A DNA stretch of 64,000 bases from Micromonospora rosaria (GTDB lineage: Bacteria; Actinomycetota; Actinomycetes; Mycobacteriales; Micromonosporaceae). Under the pieces are notes generated by a model. The model searched no databases. It had not been told where the DNA came from and was given only the letters and a program-made list of their open reading frames with translations. The stretch covers positions 41,144 through 105,143 of the forward strand of contig NZ_LRQV01000007.1 in assembly GCF_001567585.1 (NCBI RefSeq), read 5' to 3'. Position numbers and translations under genes: made by a program. How positions within the stretch are numbered: the stretch's first letter is position 1; each line of letters opens with the position of its first letter. Positions 18,820 through 27,168 of this stretch are shown here, in pieces.

Positions 18820-20460
18820 TCACTGGCTCAGCTCGGCGACCTCCTCGGCGGTGAGCCGCAGCGCGCCGCCGGGCGCGGCGCTGCGGGCCGCCGCCGCCGG
18901 GGCCGGGTCCGCCGGCCGGCGCCAGTGCCAGTCGGTGAGCGCCTGGTACGCGGCGGCGACCGAGAGCAGCCGGTCCTCGCCGTACGGCAGGCCGCCGAGG
19001 ATGGTGCCGATCGGCACCCCGGTGCCGTCGAAGCCGATCGGGAAGGCGATCTCCGGCAGGCCGAGGATGTCGAACGGCACCGGCCCGGTCTGCACCACCA
19101 CGTCGCAGGCGTCGAACATCTGGTCCAGCACCCGCTCCATGAGCAGCAGCTTGGCCCGCTGGCCGGTGAGGAACTCGTTCGAGCCGAGCAGCGCGCCCTG
19201 CAACCAGCCGGTCACCGACACTCCGAAGCCGCGCAGGTCCTGCCGCAGGTACGGCATGAACGGCTCGCTGCGCTCGGGCAGCCGGACGTTGTTGAAGGCG
19301 GTGCCGGTGAGCAGGTCCCAGTCGTCGGGCAGCGGCACCTCGACCAGCGTGGCGCCCTCGATGCCGGCCAGGGTGTCCAGGTACGCCCGGCGGGCCTGGG
19401 CGGTGGCCGAGGTGCCGGAGGTGAACCCGGGCAGCACGCCGATGCGGGTCTTCCACCGCATGACGACCCGGTCCCCGGTGCGCTTCGGGGTGGCCGCGTT
19501 GATCAGGTTCGGCAGCGCCGGCAGCCCCTGGGTACGCGGGTCGGCGGCGTCCTCGCCGGCCATCGCGGTCAGCATGATCGCCGCGTCCTTGGCGTCGCGG
19601 GCCAGCGGGCCGGGGTGGTCCCGGGTGTAGCTGAGCGGGATGATCCCGGCCAGCGACACCCGGCCCATGGTCGGCTTCAGCCCGGTCAGGTTCTGCGCGT
19701 TCGCCGGAGCGGTGATCGAGCCACCGGTCTGGGTGCCGGTGCCGCTGGCGGCGAGCCGGCCGGCCACGGCGGTGGCGGTGCCGGTGGAGGAGCCGCCCGG
19801 GTTGGTCGCCGGGTTGTTCGGGGTCCACGCGTTGACCGTGGTGACCACGCCGTCCGGGGTGGTGGCCCGGGTGGTGGCCAGCGGCCCCATCTGGGTCTTG
19901 CCCAGCACGATCGCCCCGTTGACCGTCAGCTTCGCCACCGAGGTGGCGTCGTACGGCGGCACGAAGTCGGCGAACAGGTACGAGTTGGCGGTGGTCCGGA
20001 CCCCGGCGGTCCAGTAGTTGTCCTTGACGGCCAGCGGGATGCCGTGCAGCGCGCCCCGGTACGGCCGGTTGGCGGCCTGCCGGGCGGCCTTCACGGCGGC
20101 CTCGGCGAGCACCAGGTTGAACGCCTTGTACGTGCCCTCGTACGCCTCGATCCGGGCCAGGTACGCCTTGACCAGCTCCACCGGGGTGAGCTTGCCGTGG
20201 CGGATCATCCAGGCGGCCTCGGCGATGGTCAACTCGGTCGGGTCGGCCATCGCCTCGGGGCGGGGCTTGACGAAGGCGTTCGGCACGTCCAGCGCCGGGT
20301 TCCACGTGACCTTGCTGGTGGGCCCGGTCACCGGCGGGGCGGCCGACGCGATCCCGGGCAGGGTCACCGACGCGCCGACCGCCGAGACGGCGGCGAGGGC
20401 GGCGGTGCGGGCCAGGAAGGCCCGGCGGTCGATGCTCCGGTCGAGGGGTTCGGCGCTCAT
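18820..20460 (-). CDS. Secreted amidase-signature hydrolase (Tat-type signal)
   Basis: A 546-aa amidase signature enzyme. The N-terminus SIDRRAFLARTAALAAVSAVG followed by an Ala-rich stretch ending IASAAPP looks like a twin-arginine signal peptide. The Ser-cisSer-Lys triad is visible: Lys in GIPLAVKDNYW, cis-Ser in NPGGSSTGTA and nucleophile Ser in TQTGGSITAP. It should hydrolyse an amide outside the membrane; the substrate is unknown. The ATG at 20460 overlaps the stop of the upstream 100-aa ORF (ATGA). It lacks the usual extra lipid-anchor motif. A hairpin terminator follows. Confidence 0.9.
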   Translation of the reverse strand: MSAEPLDRSIDRRAFLARTAALAAVSAVGASVTLPGIASAAPPVTGPTSKVTWNPALDVPNAFVKPRPEAMADPTELTIAEAAWMIRHGKLTPVELVKAYLARIEAYEGTYKAFNLVLAEAAVKAARQAANRPYRGALHGIPLAVKDNYWTAGVRTTANSYLFADFVPPYDATSVAKLTVNGAIVLGKTQMGPLATTRATTPDGVVTTVNAWTPNNPATNPGGSSTGTATAVAGRLAASGTGTQTGGSITAPANAQNLTGLKPTMGRVSLAGIIPLSYTRDHPGPLARDAKDAAIMLTAMAGEDAADPRTQGLPALPNLINAATPKRTGDRVVMRWKTRIGVLPGFTSGTSATAQARRAYLDTLAGIEGATLVEVPLPDDWDLLTGTAFNNVRLPERSEPFMPYLRQDLRGFGVSVTGWLQGALLGSNEFLTGQRAKLLLMERVLDQMFDACDVVVQTGPVPFDILGLPEIAFPIGFDGTGVPIGTILGGLPYGEDRLLSVAAAYQALTDWHWRRPADPAPAAAARSAAPGGALRLTAEEVAELSQ

Positions 20461-20759
20461 CGGTCCCGCCATTCTGTGCTGATCGAGGGGTAGAGCATCG
20501 GCGCGGGCTGCTGGGACAGGGCCATCGCGACCGCCGGGTCGGTGCCGGCCGGGGCCGGCATCTGGTACGCGGCCAGCGCGGTGACCGTGGAGCGGACGAA
20601 CGAGCGCAGGGAGGCCAGCACCGAGTCGCGGCCGGGCGAGCCGGTGACCGGGTCGGCGGTGGTGCCGGGGGGAAGTTGGTCGAGGTCGATGCCGAGGGAT
20701 GCGAGCCGGGCGCGGATGAACGTGTCGAGTTCGGCGTCGGTCGGCGGGACAGGTGCCAT
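20457..20759 (-). CDS. Small protein coupled to the amidase
   Basis: A 100-aa protein with no recognised domain. The N-terminal half is acidic and helical (TDAELDTFIRARLASLGIDL), the middle has SLRSFVRSTVTALAAYQMP, and the C-terminus is Pro/Met-rich. It has a good ribosome binding site (AGAGGAG) before ATG 20759 and ends with an ATGA overlap with the secreted amidase, so the two are almost certainly co-translated. It has no signal peptide. It may be a cytoplasmic chaperone or proof-reading partner of the Tat substrate, but that is only inference from the coupling. Confidence 0.75.
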   Translation of the reverse strand: MAPVPPTDAELDTFIRARLASLGIDLDQLPPGTTADPVTGSPGRDSVLASLRSFVRSTVTALAAYQMPAPAGTDPAVAMALSQQPAPMLYPSISTEWRDR

Positions 20760-20861
20760 CGTTCTCCTCTGAGCTGCGAAAACGTGGCCCTACTGTCGGG
20801 GCGGGCGGTGTCACGCCCGTGACGCGATGATCACCAGCTTGTGAACCGGCGGCGGTGTCGG

Positions 20862-22742
20862 TCACACCAACGAGTTCCGCCACTGTCGGTGCAGGCCCGC
20901 GTACCGGCCGCCGGTGGCGATCAACCGTTCGGGTGGGCCGTCCTCGACGATCCGGCCGCCGTCGAGGACCAGGACCCGGTCGGCGGTCTCCACCGTGGAG
21001 AGCCGGTGCGCGATGACCAGGGCGGTCCGGTCCCGCAGGATGGTGCCGAGGGCGTGCTGCACCAGCCGCTCGGTGGGCACGTCCAGCGAGGAGGTCGCCT
21101 CGTCCAGGATCAGCACCGCCGGGTCGGCCAGGAAGGCGCGGGCGAACGCGACGAGCTGCCGCTGCCCGGCGGAGAGCCGGCCGCCGCGCCGGTGCACCTG
21201 CGTGTCGTACCCGTCGGGGAGCGCGGCGATGAAGTCGTGCGCGCCGATCGCGCGGGCGGCGGCCCGCACCGCCGCGTCGTCGGCGTCCGGCCGGCCGAAC
21301 CGGATGTTCTCCGCCACCGTGCCGGTGAACAGGTGGTTCTCCTGGGTCACCAGCACCACTGCGGCGCGCAGGTCGGCGTCGGCGACGTCGCGCAGGTCGA
21401 CCCCGTCGAGGGTGACCGTGCCGGTGACCGGGTCGTGGAACCGGGCGAGCAGCTTCGCCAGCGTCGACTTGCCCGCCCCGGTCGGGCCGACCAGGGCGAC
21501 GGTCTGCCCGGCCGGCACCGTCAGGTCCAGCCCGGCCAGGATCGGCGCGTCCGCGCGGTACCCGAAGGTGACCGACCGGAACTCCACCGCGCCCCGGCGG
21601 CCCTCGGCGGGCAGCGGCACCGGGCGGGCCGGCTCGGGCACCGACGGGCGTTCGTCCAGCACCCCGGTGAGCTTCTCCAGCGCCGCCGTGGCCGACTGCA
21701 ACGAGTTGTAGAACTGGCTCAGCTCCTGCATCGGCTCGAAGAACCGGCGCAGGTAGAGCAGGAACGCGGCGAGCACCCCCACGCCGGTCTCCCCGTCGAG
21801 CACCCGCAGGCCGCCGTAGCAGAGCACCACCGCCACGGTGACGTTGCCGATCACCTTGATCCCCGGCGAGTACGTGGCGATCAGCCGGAAGGCCTGGCGG
21901 CTGGCCACCCGGTAGTCGTCGTTGACGACGCCGAAGATGGCCTCGTTGCGCCGCTCCCGCCGGTACGCCTGCACCGCGCGGATGCCCCGCAACGACTCCA
22001 CGAAGTGGACGATGACCAGCGCCACCGCCTCCCGGGTGCGCCGGTACGCGTCGGCCGAGGCACGCGCGAACCACCGGGACAGCCAGAGCAGCGGCGGGAA
22101 GGCGAGCAGCGTCACGGCGGCCAGCGGCAGGTCCAGCCAGAGCAGGACACCGGCGATCGACACGATCGACAACCCGGCGAGGACCAGGCTGTCGATCCCG
22201 CCGTCGACCAGCTCGCCGATCGAGTCGAGGTCACTGGTGAGCCGGGAGACCATCCGGCCGGAGGTGTACCGCTCGTGGAACGTCACCGACAGCCGCAGGA
22301 AGTGCCCGTACACCCGCTGCCGGAGGTCGAGCAGGACGGCCTGGCCGAGCCGGGCGGACAGGACGAGGAAGCCGCGCCGGGCCGCGTACTCGATCCCGGC
22401 GGCGACCACGAACGCGGCGGCCACCGCCACCAGCGGCACCGGGTCGCCGGCCCGCAGCGGCCCGGCGGCCCGGTCGATGCCGAGCATCACCAGGTACGGC
22501 CCGGCCATCCCGGCCGCGTTCTGGGCCAGCAGCAGCGCCACCGCCAGCCCGAGCCGGCGGCGGTGCGGGCGCAGCAGGTCCCGCAGCAGGGCCCGGCTGC
22601 GCACCCGGAGCCGGGCCACCGCCGCCGGGGAGGTGTCCTCGGCGAGGCTGCGGTCGGCGTCCGGATCGGTGGAGACGCCCCGCCACCGCTGCGGCTGCGT
22701 CCCGTCGCCCCGGTCGGTGTCCCGGTCCCCGAGGGCGGTCAC
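20862..22742 (-). CDS. Heterodimeric ABC exporter half, catalytic-site subunit
   Basis: A 626-aa fused permease-ATPase (ABC_membrane plus ABC_tran). The first 330 residues carry about six hydrophobic helices; the ATPase has Walker A GPTGAGKST, signature LSAGQRQ (second Gly replaced by Ala), Walker B LILDEATSSLD with the catalytic Glu, and the H-loop IAHRLSTVE. The GTG start at 22742 overlaps the stop of the upstream half-transporter (GTGA). The two halves have complementary site defects, as expected for a TM287/288- or BmrCD-like heterodimer. Substrate unknown; such pairs export drugs or lipids. Confidence 0.92.
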   Translation of the reverse strand: MTALGDRDTDRGDGTQPQRWRGVSTDPDADRSLAEDTSPAAVARLRVRSRALLRDLLRPHRRRLGLAVALLLAQNAAGMAGPYLVMLGIDRAAGPLRAGDPVPLVAVAAAFVVAAGIEYAARRGFLVLSARLGQAVLLDLRQRVYGHFLRLSVTFHERYTSGRMVSRLTSDLDSIGELVDGGIDSLVLAGLSIVSIAGVLLWLDLPLAAVTLLAFPPLLWLSRWFARASADAYRRTREAVALVIVHFVESLRGIRAVQAYRRERRNEAIFGVVNDDYRVASRQAFRLIATYSPGIKVIGNVTVAVVLCYGGLRVLDGETGVGVLAAFLLYLRRFFEPMQELSQFYNSLQSATAALEKLTGVLDERPSVPEPARPVPLPAEGRRGAVEFRSVTFGYRADAPILAGLDLTVPAGQTVALVGPTGAGKSTLAKLLARFHDPVTGTVTLDGVDLRDVADADLRAAVVLVTQENHLFTGTVAENIRFGRPDADDAAVRAAARAIGAHDFIAALPDGYDTQVHRRGGRLSAGQRQLVAFARAFLADPAVLILDEATSSLDVPTERLVQHALGTILRDRTALVIAHRLSTVETADRVLVLDGGRIVEDGPPERLIATGGRYAGLHRQWRNSLV

Positions 22743-24592
22743 GACGACACCCCGGCACCGGCGGCGGGGCGTGGGTCGGCGGAGAGCACCGACCGGTACG
22801 CGGGCACGGTGGCGAGCAGGTCGGAGTGGGTGCCGACGGCGGTGATCCGCCCCTGCTCCAGCAACGCCACCCGGTCGGCCAGCGCGATCGTCGAGGGGCG
22901 GTGCACCACCAGCAGCGCCGTGGTGTCCCGGAGCACCCGTTTCAACGCCGCCTCCACCAGCGACTCGGTGTGCACGTCGAGAGCGGAGAGCGGGTCGTCC
23001 AGCACGAGCAGCGCCGGCCGGCCGAGGACCGCCCGCGCCAGGGCCAGCCGCTGCCGCTGGCCGCCGGAGAGGGAGAGCCCCTGCTCGCCCACCCGGGTCG
23101 CCAGCCCCCACGGCAGGTCGTACGCGAACTCCGCCTGGGCCAGGGCGAGGGCGGCGTGGATCTCGTCCTCGCCCGCGTCCGGCCGACCCAGGGTGAGGTT
23201 CTCCCGGACCGACATGGAGAACAGCGTCGGCTCCTCGAAGGCCACCCCGACCAGCCGGCGCAGCGTGGACAGCCGCAGGTCGCGCAGGTCGTGGCCGTCC
23301 AGGGTGATCCGCCCGCCGGTCACCTCCTGCAACCGGGGGACCAGCGACAGCAGCGTGCTCTTGCCGCAGCCGGTGGCCCCGACCAGGGCGAGGGTCTCGC
23401 CCGGCGCCACGGTCAGGTCCACCCCGCGCAGCACCGGGGCGCCGCTGTCCGGGTACCGGAAGGTGACCTGCTCGAAGGTGAGCCGGCCGCGTACCCCGGC
23501 CCGGGGCGGCGCCAGCGCGCCCGGCGCGTCCACGATCGCCGGCCGGGTGTCCAGCACCTCCCGGATCCGGTCGGCGGCGGTGGCGGCCTCCTGGCCGTTG
23601 GCGATGATCCAGCCCAGCGACTGCACCGGCCAGACCAGCATCAACTGGAGGCTGACGAAGGCGACCAGGGCCCCGACGGTGAGCCCGCCCCGGCTCACCA
23701 GGACCACCCCGGTGACCAGCACCACCGCCAGCGTGCCGTTGGGGACCAGGTCGAACAGGGCCGAGGTACGGGCCAGCAGCCGGGCCTTGCCGACGCCGAT
23801 GTCGTGCAGCGCGCGGGCGTTGCCGGCGAACCGGGCGGCCAGTTCCGGCCCCCGCCCGTACGCCTTGGTGGTGCGCAGCCCCAGCGCGGTCTCCTCGACC
23901 AGGGTCGCCACCTCGCCCTGCTGGTCCTGCATCCGGCGGGACGCGGCGTGGTAGTGCCGGGCGAACCGGCGGCTGATCAGGAACAGCGGCACCGCGCTCG
24001 CCGCCACCAGCAGGCCCAACGGCGGGTGCAGCCGGATCAGCAGCACCACCACGGCGACGTAGGTGACCAGGTTGAGGATCAGGAAGAACAGGCCGAAGGA
24101 GAGGAACCGGCGCAGCACCGACAGGTCGCTGGTGGCGCGGGAGAGGAGCTGACCGGAGTGCCACCGGTCGTGGAAACTGGTCGGCAGGCGCAGCAGGTGC
24201 GCGTAGAGGTCGGCCCGGAGGGCGGCCTCCATGCCGACCGACGAGGCGGACTGCATCCACCGCCGCACGAAGATCAGCAGCGCCTCGACCAGGCCCAGCA
24301 CCAGCACCAGGGCGCCGAGGCTGAGCAGCCCGCCGGGCTCGCGCCGGGCCACCGGGCCGTCCACCACCCGCTGCACCACCAGGGGTACGGCCAGGCTCGC
24401 CCCGGTGCCCGCGAGCGCCGCCACCAGCAGCCAACCGAACTCGGCCGCGTACGGTCGCAGGTAGCCGCGCAGCCGCCACAGGTTGGCCAACCGGCCGCGC
24501 CCCGCCGACCGGCCCCCGCCCGCCGACGCGGCCGGGGGATGTCGGCCGGCTTTCGTCGTCGGGGCCGGCTCGCGGTCGCGCTCCGCAGGCAC
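22739..24592 (-). CDS. Heterodimeric ABC exporter half, degenerate-site subunit
   Basis: A 617-aa fused permease-ATPase with a 35-residue basic N-terminal tail, six hydrophobic helices and an ATPase domain: Walker A GATGCGKST, canonical signature LSGGQRQ, H-loop VVHRPSTI, but Walker B LLVLDDPLSALD with Asp in place of the catalytic Glu. That substitution marks the non-hydrolysing site of heterodimeric exporters. Its intact LSGGQ would complete the active site with the Glu of the partner at 20862. GTG start at 24592; TACGGT lies 6 nt upstream, suggesting a leaderless message for the two-gene operon. Confidence 0.92.
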   Translation of the reverse strand: MPAERDREPAPTTKAGRHPPAASAGGGRSAGRGRLANLWRLRGYLRPYAAEFGWLLVAALAGTGASLAVPLVVQRVVDGPVARREPGGLLSLGALVLVLGLVEALLIFVRRWMQSASSVGMEAALRADLYAHLLRLPTSFHDRWHSGQLLSRATSDLSVLRRFLSFGLFFLILNLVTYVAVVVLLIRLHPPLGLLVAASAVPLFLISRRFARHYHAASRRMQDQQGEVATLVEETALGLRTTKAYGRGPELAARFAGNARALHDIGVGKARLLARTSALFDLVPNGTLAVVLVTGVVLVSRGGLTVGALVAFVSLQLMLVWPVQSLGWIIANGQEAATAADRIREVLDTRPAIVDAPGALAPPRAGVRGRLTFEQVTFRYPDSGAPVLRGVDLTVAPGETLALVGATGCGKSTLLSLVPRLQEVTGGRITLDGHDLRDLRLSTLRRLVGVAFEEPTLFSMSVRENLTLGRPDAGEDEIHAALALAQAEFAYDLPWGLATRVGEQGLSLSGGQRQRLALARAVLGRPALLVLDDPLSALDVHTESLVEAALKRVLRDTTALLVVHRPSTIALADRVALLEQGRITAVGTHSDLLATVPAYRSVLSADPRPAAGAGVSS

Positions 24593-24598
24593 GATCTG

Positions 24599-24604
24599 AC
24601 CGTA
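24599..24604 (-). promoter_or_regulatory. -10 box of the heterodimeric ABC exporter, probable leaderless
   Basis: Minus-strand TACGGT with a 6-nt gap (CAGATC) to the GTG start at 24592. Confidence 0.5.
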
Positions 24605-24640
24605 TCGGTAAATGTCACTGTTCCGGCTGTCAGCTTGTTG

Positions 24641-24708
24641 TCATCGACCGCCCACGGTCACCGACCGCCCACGGTCATCGACCGCCCACGGTCATCGACC
24701 GCTCGGGC
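24641..24708. repeat. 17-bp tandem repeat, about 3.5 copies
   Basis: Units TCATCGACCGCCCACGG start at 24641, 24658 (one change) and 24675, with a decayed fourth at 24692. They lie upstream of the ABC exporter promoter and downstream of the MGMT gene in a 279-bp non-coding gap (24593-24871). Confidence 0.85.
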
Positions 24709-24754
24709 CCACCGTCCGCGTCGCGGCGCACCCGCTCCTCCCCGCGCGCGTCTC

Positions 24755-24866
24755 CGGCGGCGCTGCTGTCCGGCGGCGCTGATGCCCGGCGGTGCTGGTG
24801 TCGGGCGGTGCTGCTGTTGGGCGGCGCTGCTGTTGGGCGGCGTTGCTGTCGGGCGGTGCTCGCGGG
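24755..24866. repeat. 16-bp tandem repeat, about seven copies
   Basis: The pattern SGGCGG-YGCTGCTGTY recurs every 16 bp from 24755 to 24866, with single-base variants. It ends 6 bp before the MGMT stop codon position on the minus strand, so transcripts of that operon would run into it. Confidence 0.85.
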
Positions 24867-24871
24867 CGGGG

Positions 24872-25381
24872 TCAGCGGCGCTCGTGGGCGAGCAGCCAGG
24901 TCTTCACCGGCAGGCCCCAGCGGTACCCGCCGAGCGTCCCGTCGGTGCGCAGCACCCGGTGGCAGGGCACGAAGAGCGCCGCCGCGTTGTGCGCGCAGGC
25001 CGCCGCCGCGGCCCGGACCGCGAGCGGCCGGCCGGCCAGCCCGGCGAACGCGGTGTACGTCACCGGCTCGCCCGGCTTGACCTCCCGCAGCACCTGCCAG
25101 GCATGGCTCATGAATGCCCCGCCGGTGTGCTGCTCGACCGGTACCTGGTCGATCGCGGTCAGGTCACCGGCGAAGTAGGCGTCGACCGCGGCGCTCACCG
25201 GGCCGAGGTCGGCCCGGTGCCGCAGCGGTCCCCGCAGGCTCGGGTGCACCCGGGGCACCAGGTCCTGCGGGTCGCCGGTGAACCCGGCCGCCCGGACCGC
25301 GCCGGTCGGCCCGACGAGGAGGGCCAGGGGGCCGGCGGGGGTGTCCTGCACGGTGCTGTCGATCGGGTCTGCCGTGGTCAT
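24872..25381 (-). CDS. ogt: Methylated-DNA-[protein]-cysteine S-methyltransferase
   Basis: Removes methyl from O6-methylguanine in DNA by suicidal transfer to its own Cys. The 169-aa protein contains the active-site motif FVPCHRVLRTDGTLGGYRWG and the upstream GEPVTYTAFAGLAGRP helix-turn-helix region with the usual Tyr and Arg. The ATG at 25381 overlaps the stop of the Ada/AlkA fusion gene (ATGA), so both repair functions are made together. It is the short stand-alone form; the Ada N-terminal domain sits in the partner protein. Confidence 0.95.
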   Translation of the reverse strand: MTTADPIDSTVQDTPAGPLALLVGPTGAVRAAGFTGDPQDLVPRVHPSLRGPLRHRADLGPVSAAVDAYFAGDLTAIDQVPVEQHTGGAFMSHAWQVLREVKPGEPVTYTAFAGLAGRPLAVRAAAAACAHNAAALFVPCHRVLRTDGTLGGYRWGLPVKTWLLAHERR

Positions 25382-26895
25382 GCCGCTCTCCAGAGTCTGA
25401 TCACCGCGTACGACCGCCAGGGGCGCCAGCGGTCGGCGTACGCGTCGAGGGTCTTCGGGTCGTCGGACAGGCCGAGCGCGGCGGCGCCCCGCCGTACCGC
25501 CAGGTCGGTGGGGAGCAGGACGTCCGGGTCGCCGAGGGCCCGCATCGCCACGTACCCGACCGTCCAGGGGCCGATCCCGGGCAGGTCGGCGAGCCGGCGT
25601 ACCGTCTCCTCCCGGTCGCCGCCCGGGTCGAGGTCCAGCGACCCGTCGGCGACCGCCCGGGCCGCCGCCCGGATCGTCTCCCGCCGCCGCGCCGGCATCC
25701 CGAACACCCCGTCCGGCAACCCCAACACCTCCTCCGCCGTCGGGAACGCCCGCAGGGGTTGATCATGGAGTTCGCGGCACTCACCGAGCCCCGGCCCACC
25801 GTCAACCCCATGATCATCGGTGGCGGTGGCGGTGGCGGTGGCGGTGGCGGTGGCGGTGGCGGTGGCGGTGGCGGTGGCGGCGGTGATGCGGGTGAGGGTG
25901 GTTGTGGCGGCGGTCAGCGAGATCTGTTGGCCGATGATGGCGCGGAGGAGGATCTCGAAGCCGTCGACGGCGCGGGGGAGGCGTACCCCGGGCTCGGTCG
26001 CCACCGCCGCGGCGAGCGCCGGATCGGCGGCCAGCGTGCCGTCCACGGCGGCCGGGTCGGCGTCGAGGTCGAGCAGCCGGCGGCAGCGGGCCACCGCCGG
26101 CGCGAGGTCGCGCAGGTCGGCCAGGCGCAGCGTCGCCGAGACGTGCCCGGCCGTCGGGGTCAGCGCGACCTCCGCCGGCCCGTGCGGCAGGGTCAACCCC
26201 CGGTGGTACGTCCCGTCGTGCACCCGCTCCACCCCGGGCACCGCCCGTCGGGCCAGGAAGTCCAGCAGCGCCGGGGCGTGCAGCGGCGGCCGGTACGCGA
26301 GCCGCAGCGTGATCGTCCCGGCGCCCGCGACGGCCGCCCGGCCGGCCCGCAACTGCGACGGCGGCACCCCGTAGGTGATCCGGATCGTGTCGTTGAACTG
26401 CCGGACGCTGCCGAACCCGGCCGCGAACGCCACCTCGGCCAGGCCCAGCCCGGTCGTCTCGATCAGGATCCGGGCGGTCTGCGCCCGCTGGGCCCGGGCC
26501 AGCGCGACCGGTCCGGCCCCCATCTCCGCGCGCAGCATCCGGTGCAGGTGCCGTTCGGTGTACCCGAGCCGGGCCGCCAACCCCGGCACGCCGTCCCGGT
26601 CCACCACCCCGTCGGCGATCAGCCGCATCGCCCGCCCCACCACGTCGGCCCGGACGTCCCAGTCCGGCGAGCCGGGGGCGGCGTCCGGGCGGCACCGCCG
26701 GCAGGCCCGCAGGCCGGCCCGCTGCGCGGCGGCGGCCGACGGGAAGAACCGGACGTTACGTCGTTTCGGGGTGACCGCCGGGCAGGACGGCCGGCAGTAG
26801 ATGCCGGTCGAGGTGACCCCGGTGTAGAACCTCCCGTCGAACCGCTGGTCACGGCTGTCCACGGCCCGGTAGCACCGTTCGAAGTCCAACTCCAC
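25378..26895 (-). CDS. alkA: Ada N-domain / AraC / AlkA DNA-3-methyladenine glycosylase fusion
   Basis: A 505-aa adaptive-response protein. Residues 1-75 are the Ada zinc domain with Cys34, Cys38, Cys65 and Cys68 (Cys34 the methyl acceptor). Residues about 85-185 are an AraC helix-turn-helix (LAARLGYTERHLHRML, FGSVRQFNDTIR), and the rest is AlkA with HhH motif LPGIGPWTVGYVAMR and catalytic Asp in LLPTDLAV. The AlkA part is interrupted near residues 339-380 by an Ala-Thr dipeptide run and a short foreign-looking stretch encoded by a hexanucleotide repeat. GTG start at 26895. It likely senses methyl phosphotriesters, activates its own operon and excises alkylated bases. Confidence 0.93.
   Translation of the reverse strand: MELDFERCYRAVDSRDQRFDGRFYTGVTSTGIYCRPSCPAVTPKRRNVRFFPSAAAAQRAGLRACRRCRPDAAPGSPDWDVRADVVGRAMRLIADGVVDRDGVPGLAARLGYTERHLHRMLRAEMGAGPVALARAQRAQTARILIETTGLGLAEVAFAAGFGSVRQFNDTIRITYGVPPSQLRAGRAAVAGAGTITLRLAYRPPLHAPALLDFLARRAVPGVERVHDGTYHRGLTLPHGPAEVALTPTAGHVSATLRLADLRDLAPAVARCRRLLDLDADPAAVDGTLAADPALAAAVATEPGVRLPRAVDGFEILLRAIIGQQISLTAATTTLTRITAATATATATATATATATATATDDHGVDGGPGLGECRELHDQPLRAFPTAEEVLGLPDGVFGMPARRRETIRAAARAVADGSLDLDPGGDREETVRRLADLPGIGPWTVGYVAMRALGDPDVLLPTDLAVRRGAAALGLSDDPKTLDAYADRWRPWRSYAVIRLWRAA
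25755..25881. repeat. Hexanucleotide microsatellite and inverted repeat inside the AlkA domain
   Basis: GGTGGC is repeated about 10.5 times at 25819-25881 (plus strand) and reads as alternating Ala-Thr in the gene. Next to it GGGGTTGA (25755-25762) and TGATCATGG (25760-25768) have perfect inverted partners at 25802-25809 and 25808-25816. The reading frame stays open throughout. Confidence 0.9.
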
Positions 26896-26947
26896 ACCCC
26901 CGATCCTGCCTCCCTGCCCACCCCACCGGCTCGCGGTATTCGGACCT

Positions 26948-27002
26948 GAAGGAAGGGCCCCCTGTTAACGCTTCCGGTAGAGGAAGGGCCCCTTGTTAAC
27001 AC
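26948..27002 (+). repeat. GGGCCC interspersed palindromic repeat, copy 4
   Basis: Plus-strand copy with GAAGGAAGGGCCCCCTG, TTAACGC and GGGCCCCTTGTTAAC. Unlike the other four copies it lies upstream of genes on both sides (26896-27168 is a divergent gap), so it is not an obvious terminator here. Confidence 0.9.
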
Positions 27003-27168
27003 CTCGTCCCGCCTCGGGCCCGCCCCGGCCGGGTCACCGCCGCAGTCGGATCGCGGGGTGGGAAACGGGGCAGCGGGGCCGAAAGTGTCGGTCGGGGCCG
27101 GTACCGTCCCGCCACCAACTCAAGAAGGGGGCGGCGATGGCGAGCGTGGCCGGACGGGAGGTCCGCTG

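Noticed and set aside
24641..24708. Possible CRISPR array
   Set aside because: Units are 17 bp and directly adjacent without spacers, and no cas genes are present.
20841..25762. Very long open frames on the plus strand opposite the ABC exporter and repair genes (about 1,000 codons each)
   Set aside because: They are antisense to genes with full conserved motifs and arise from the GC-rich third positions; their translations are low-complexity Arg/Pro/Gly/Val strings without domains.
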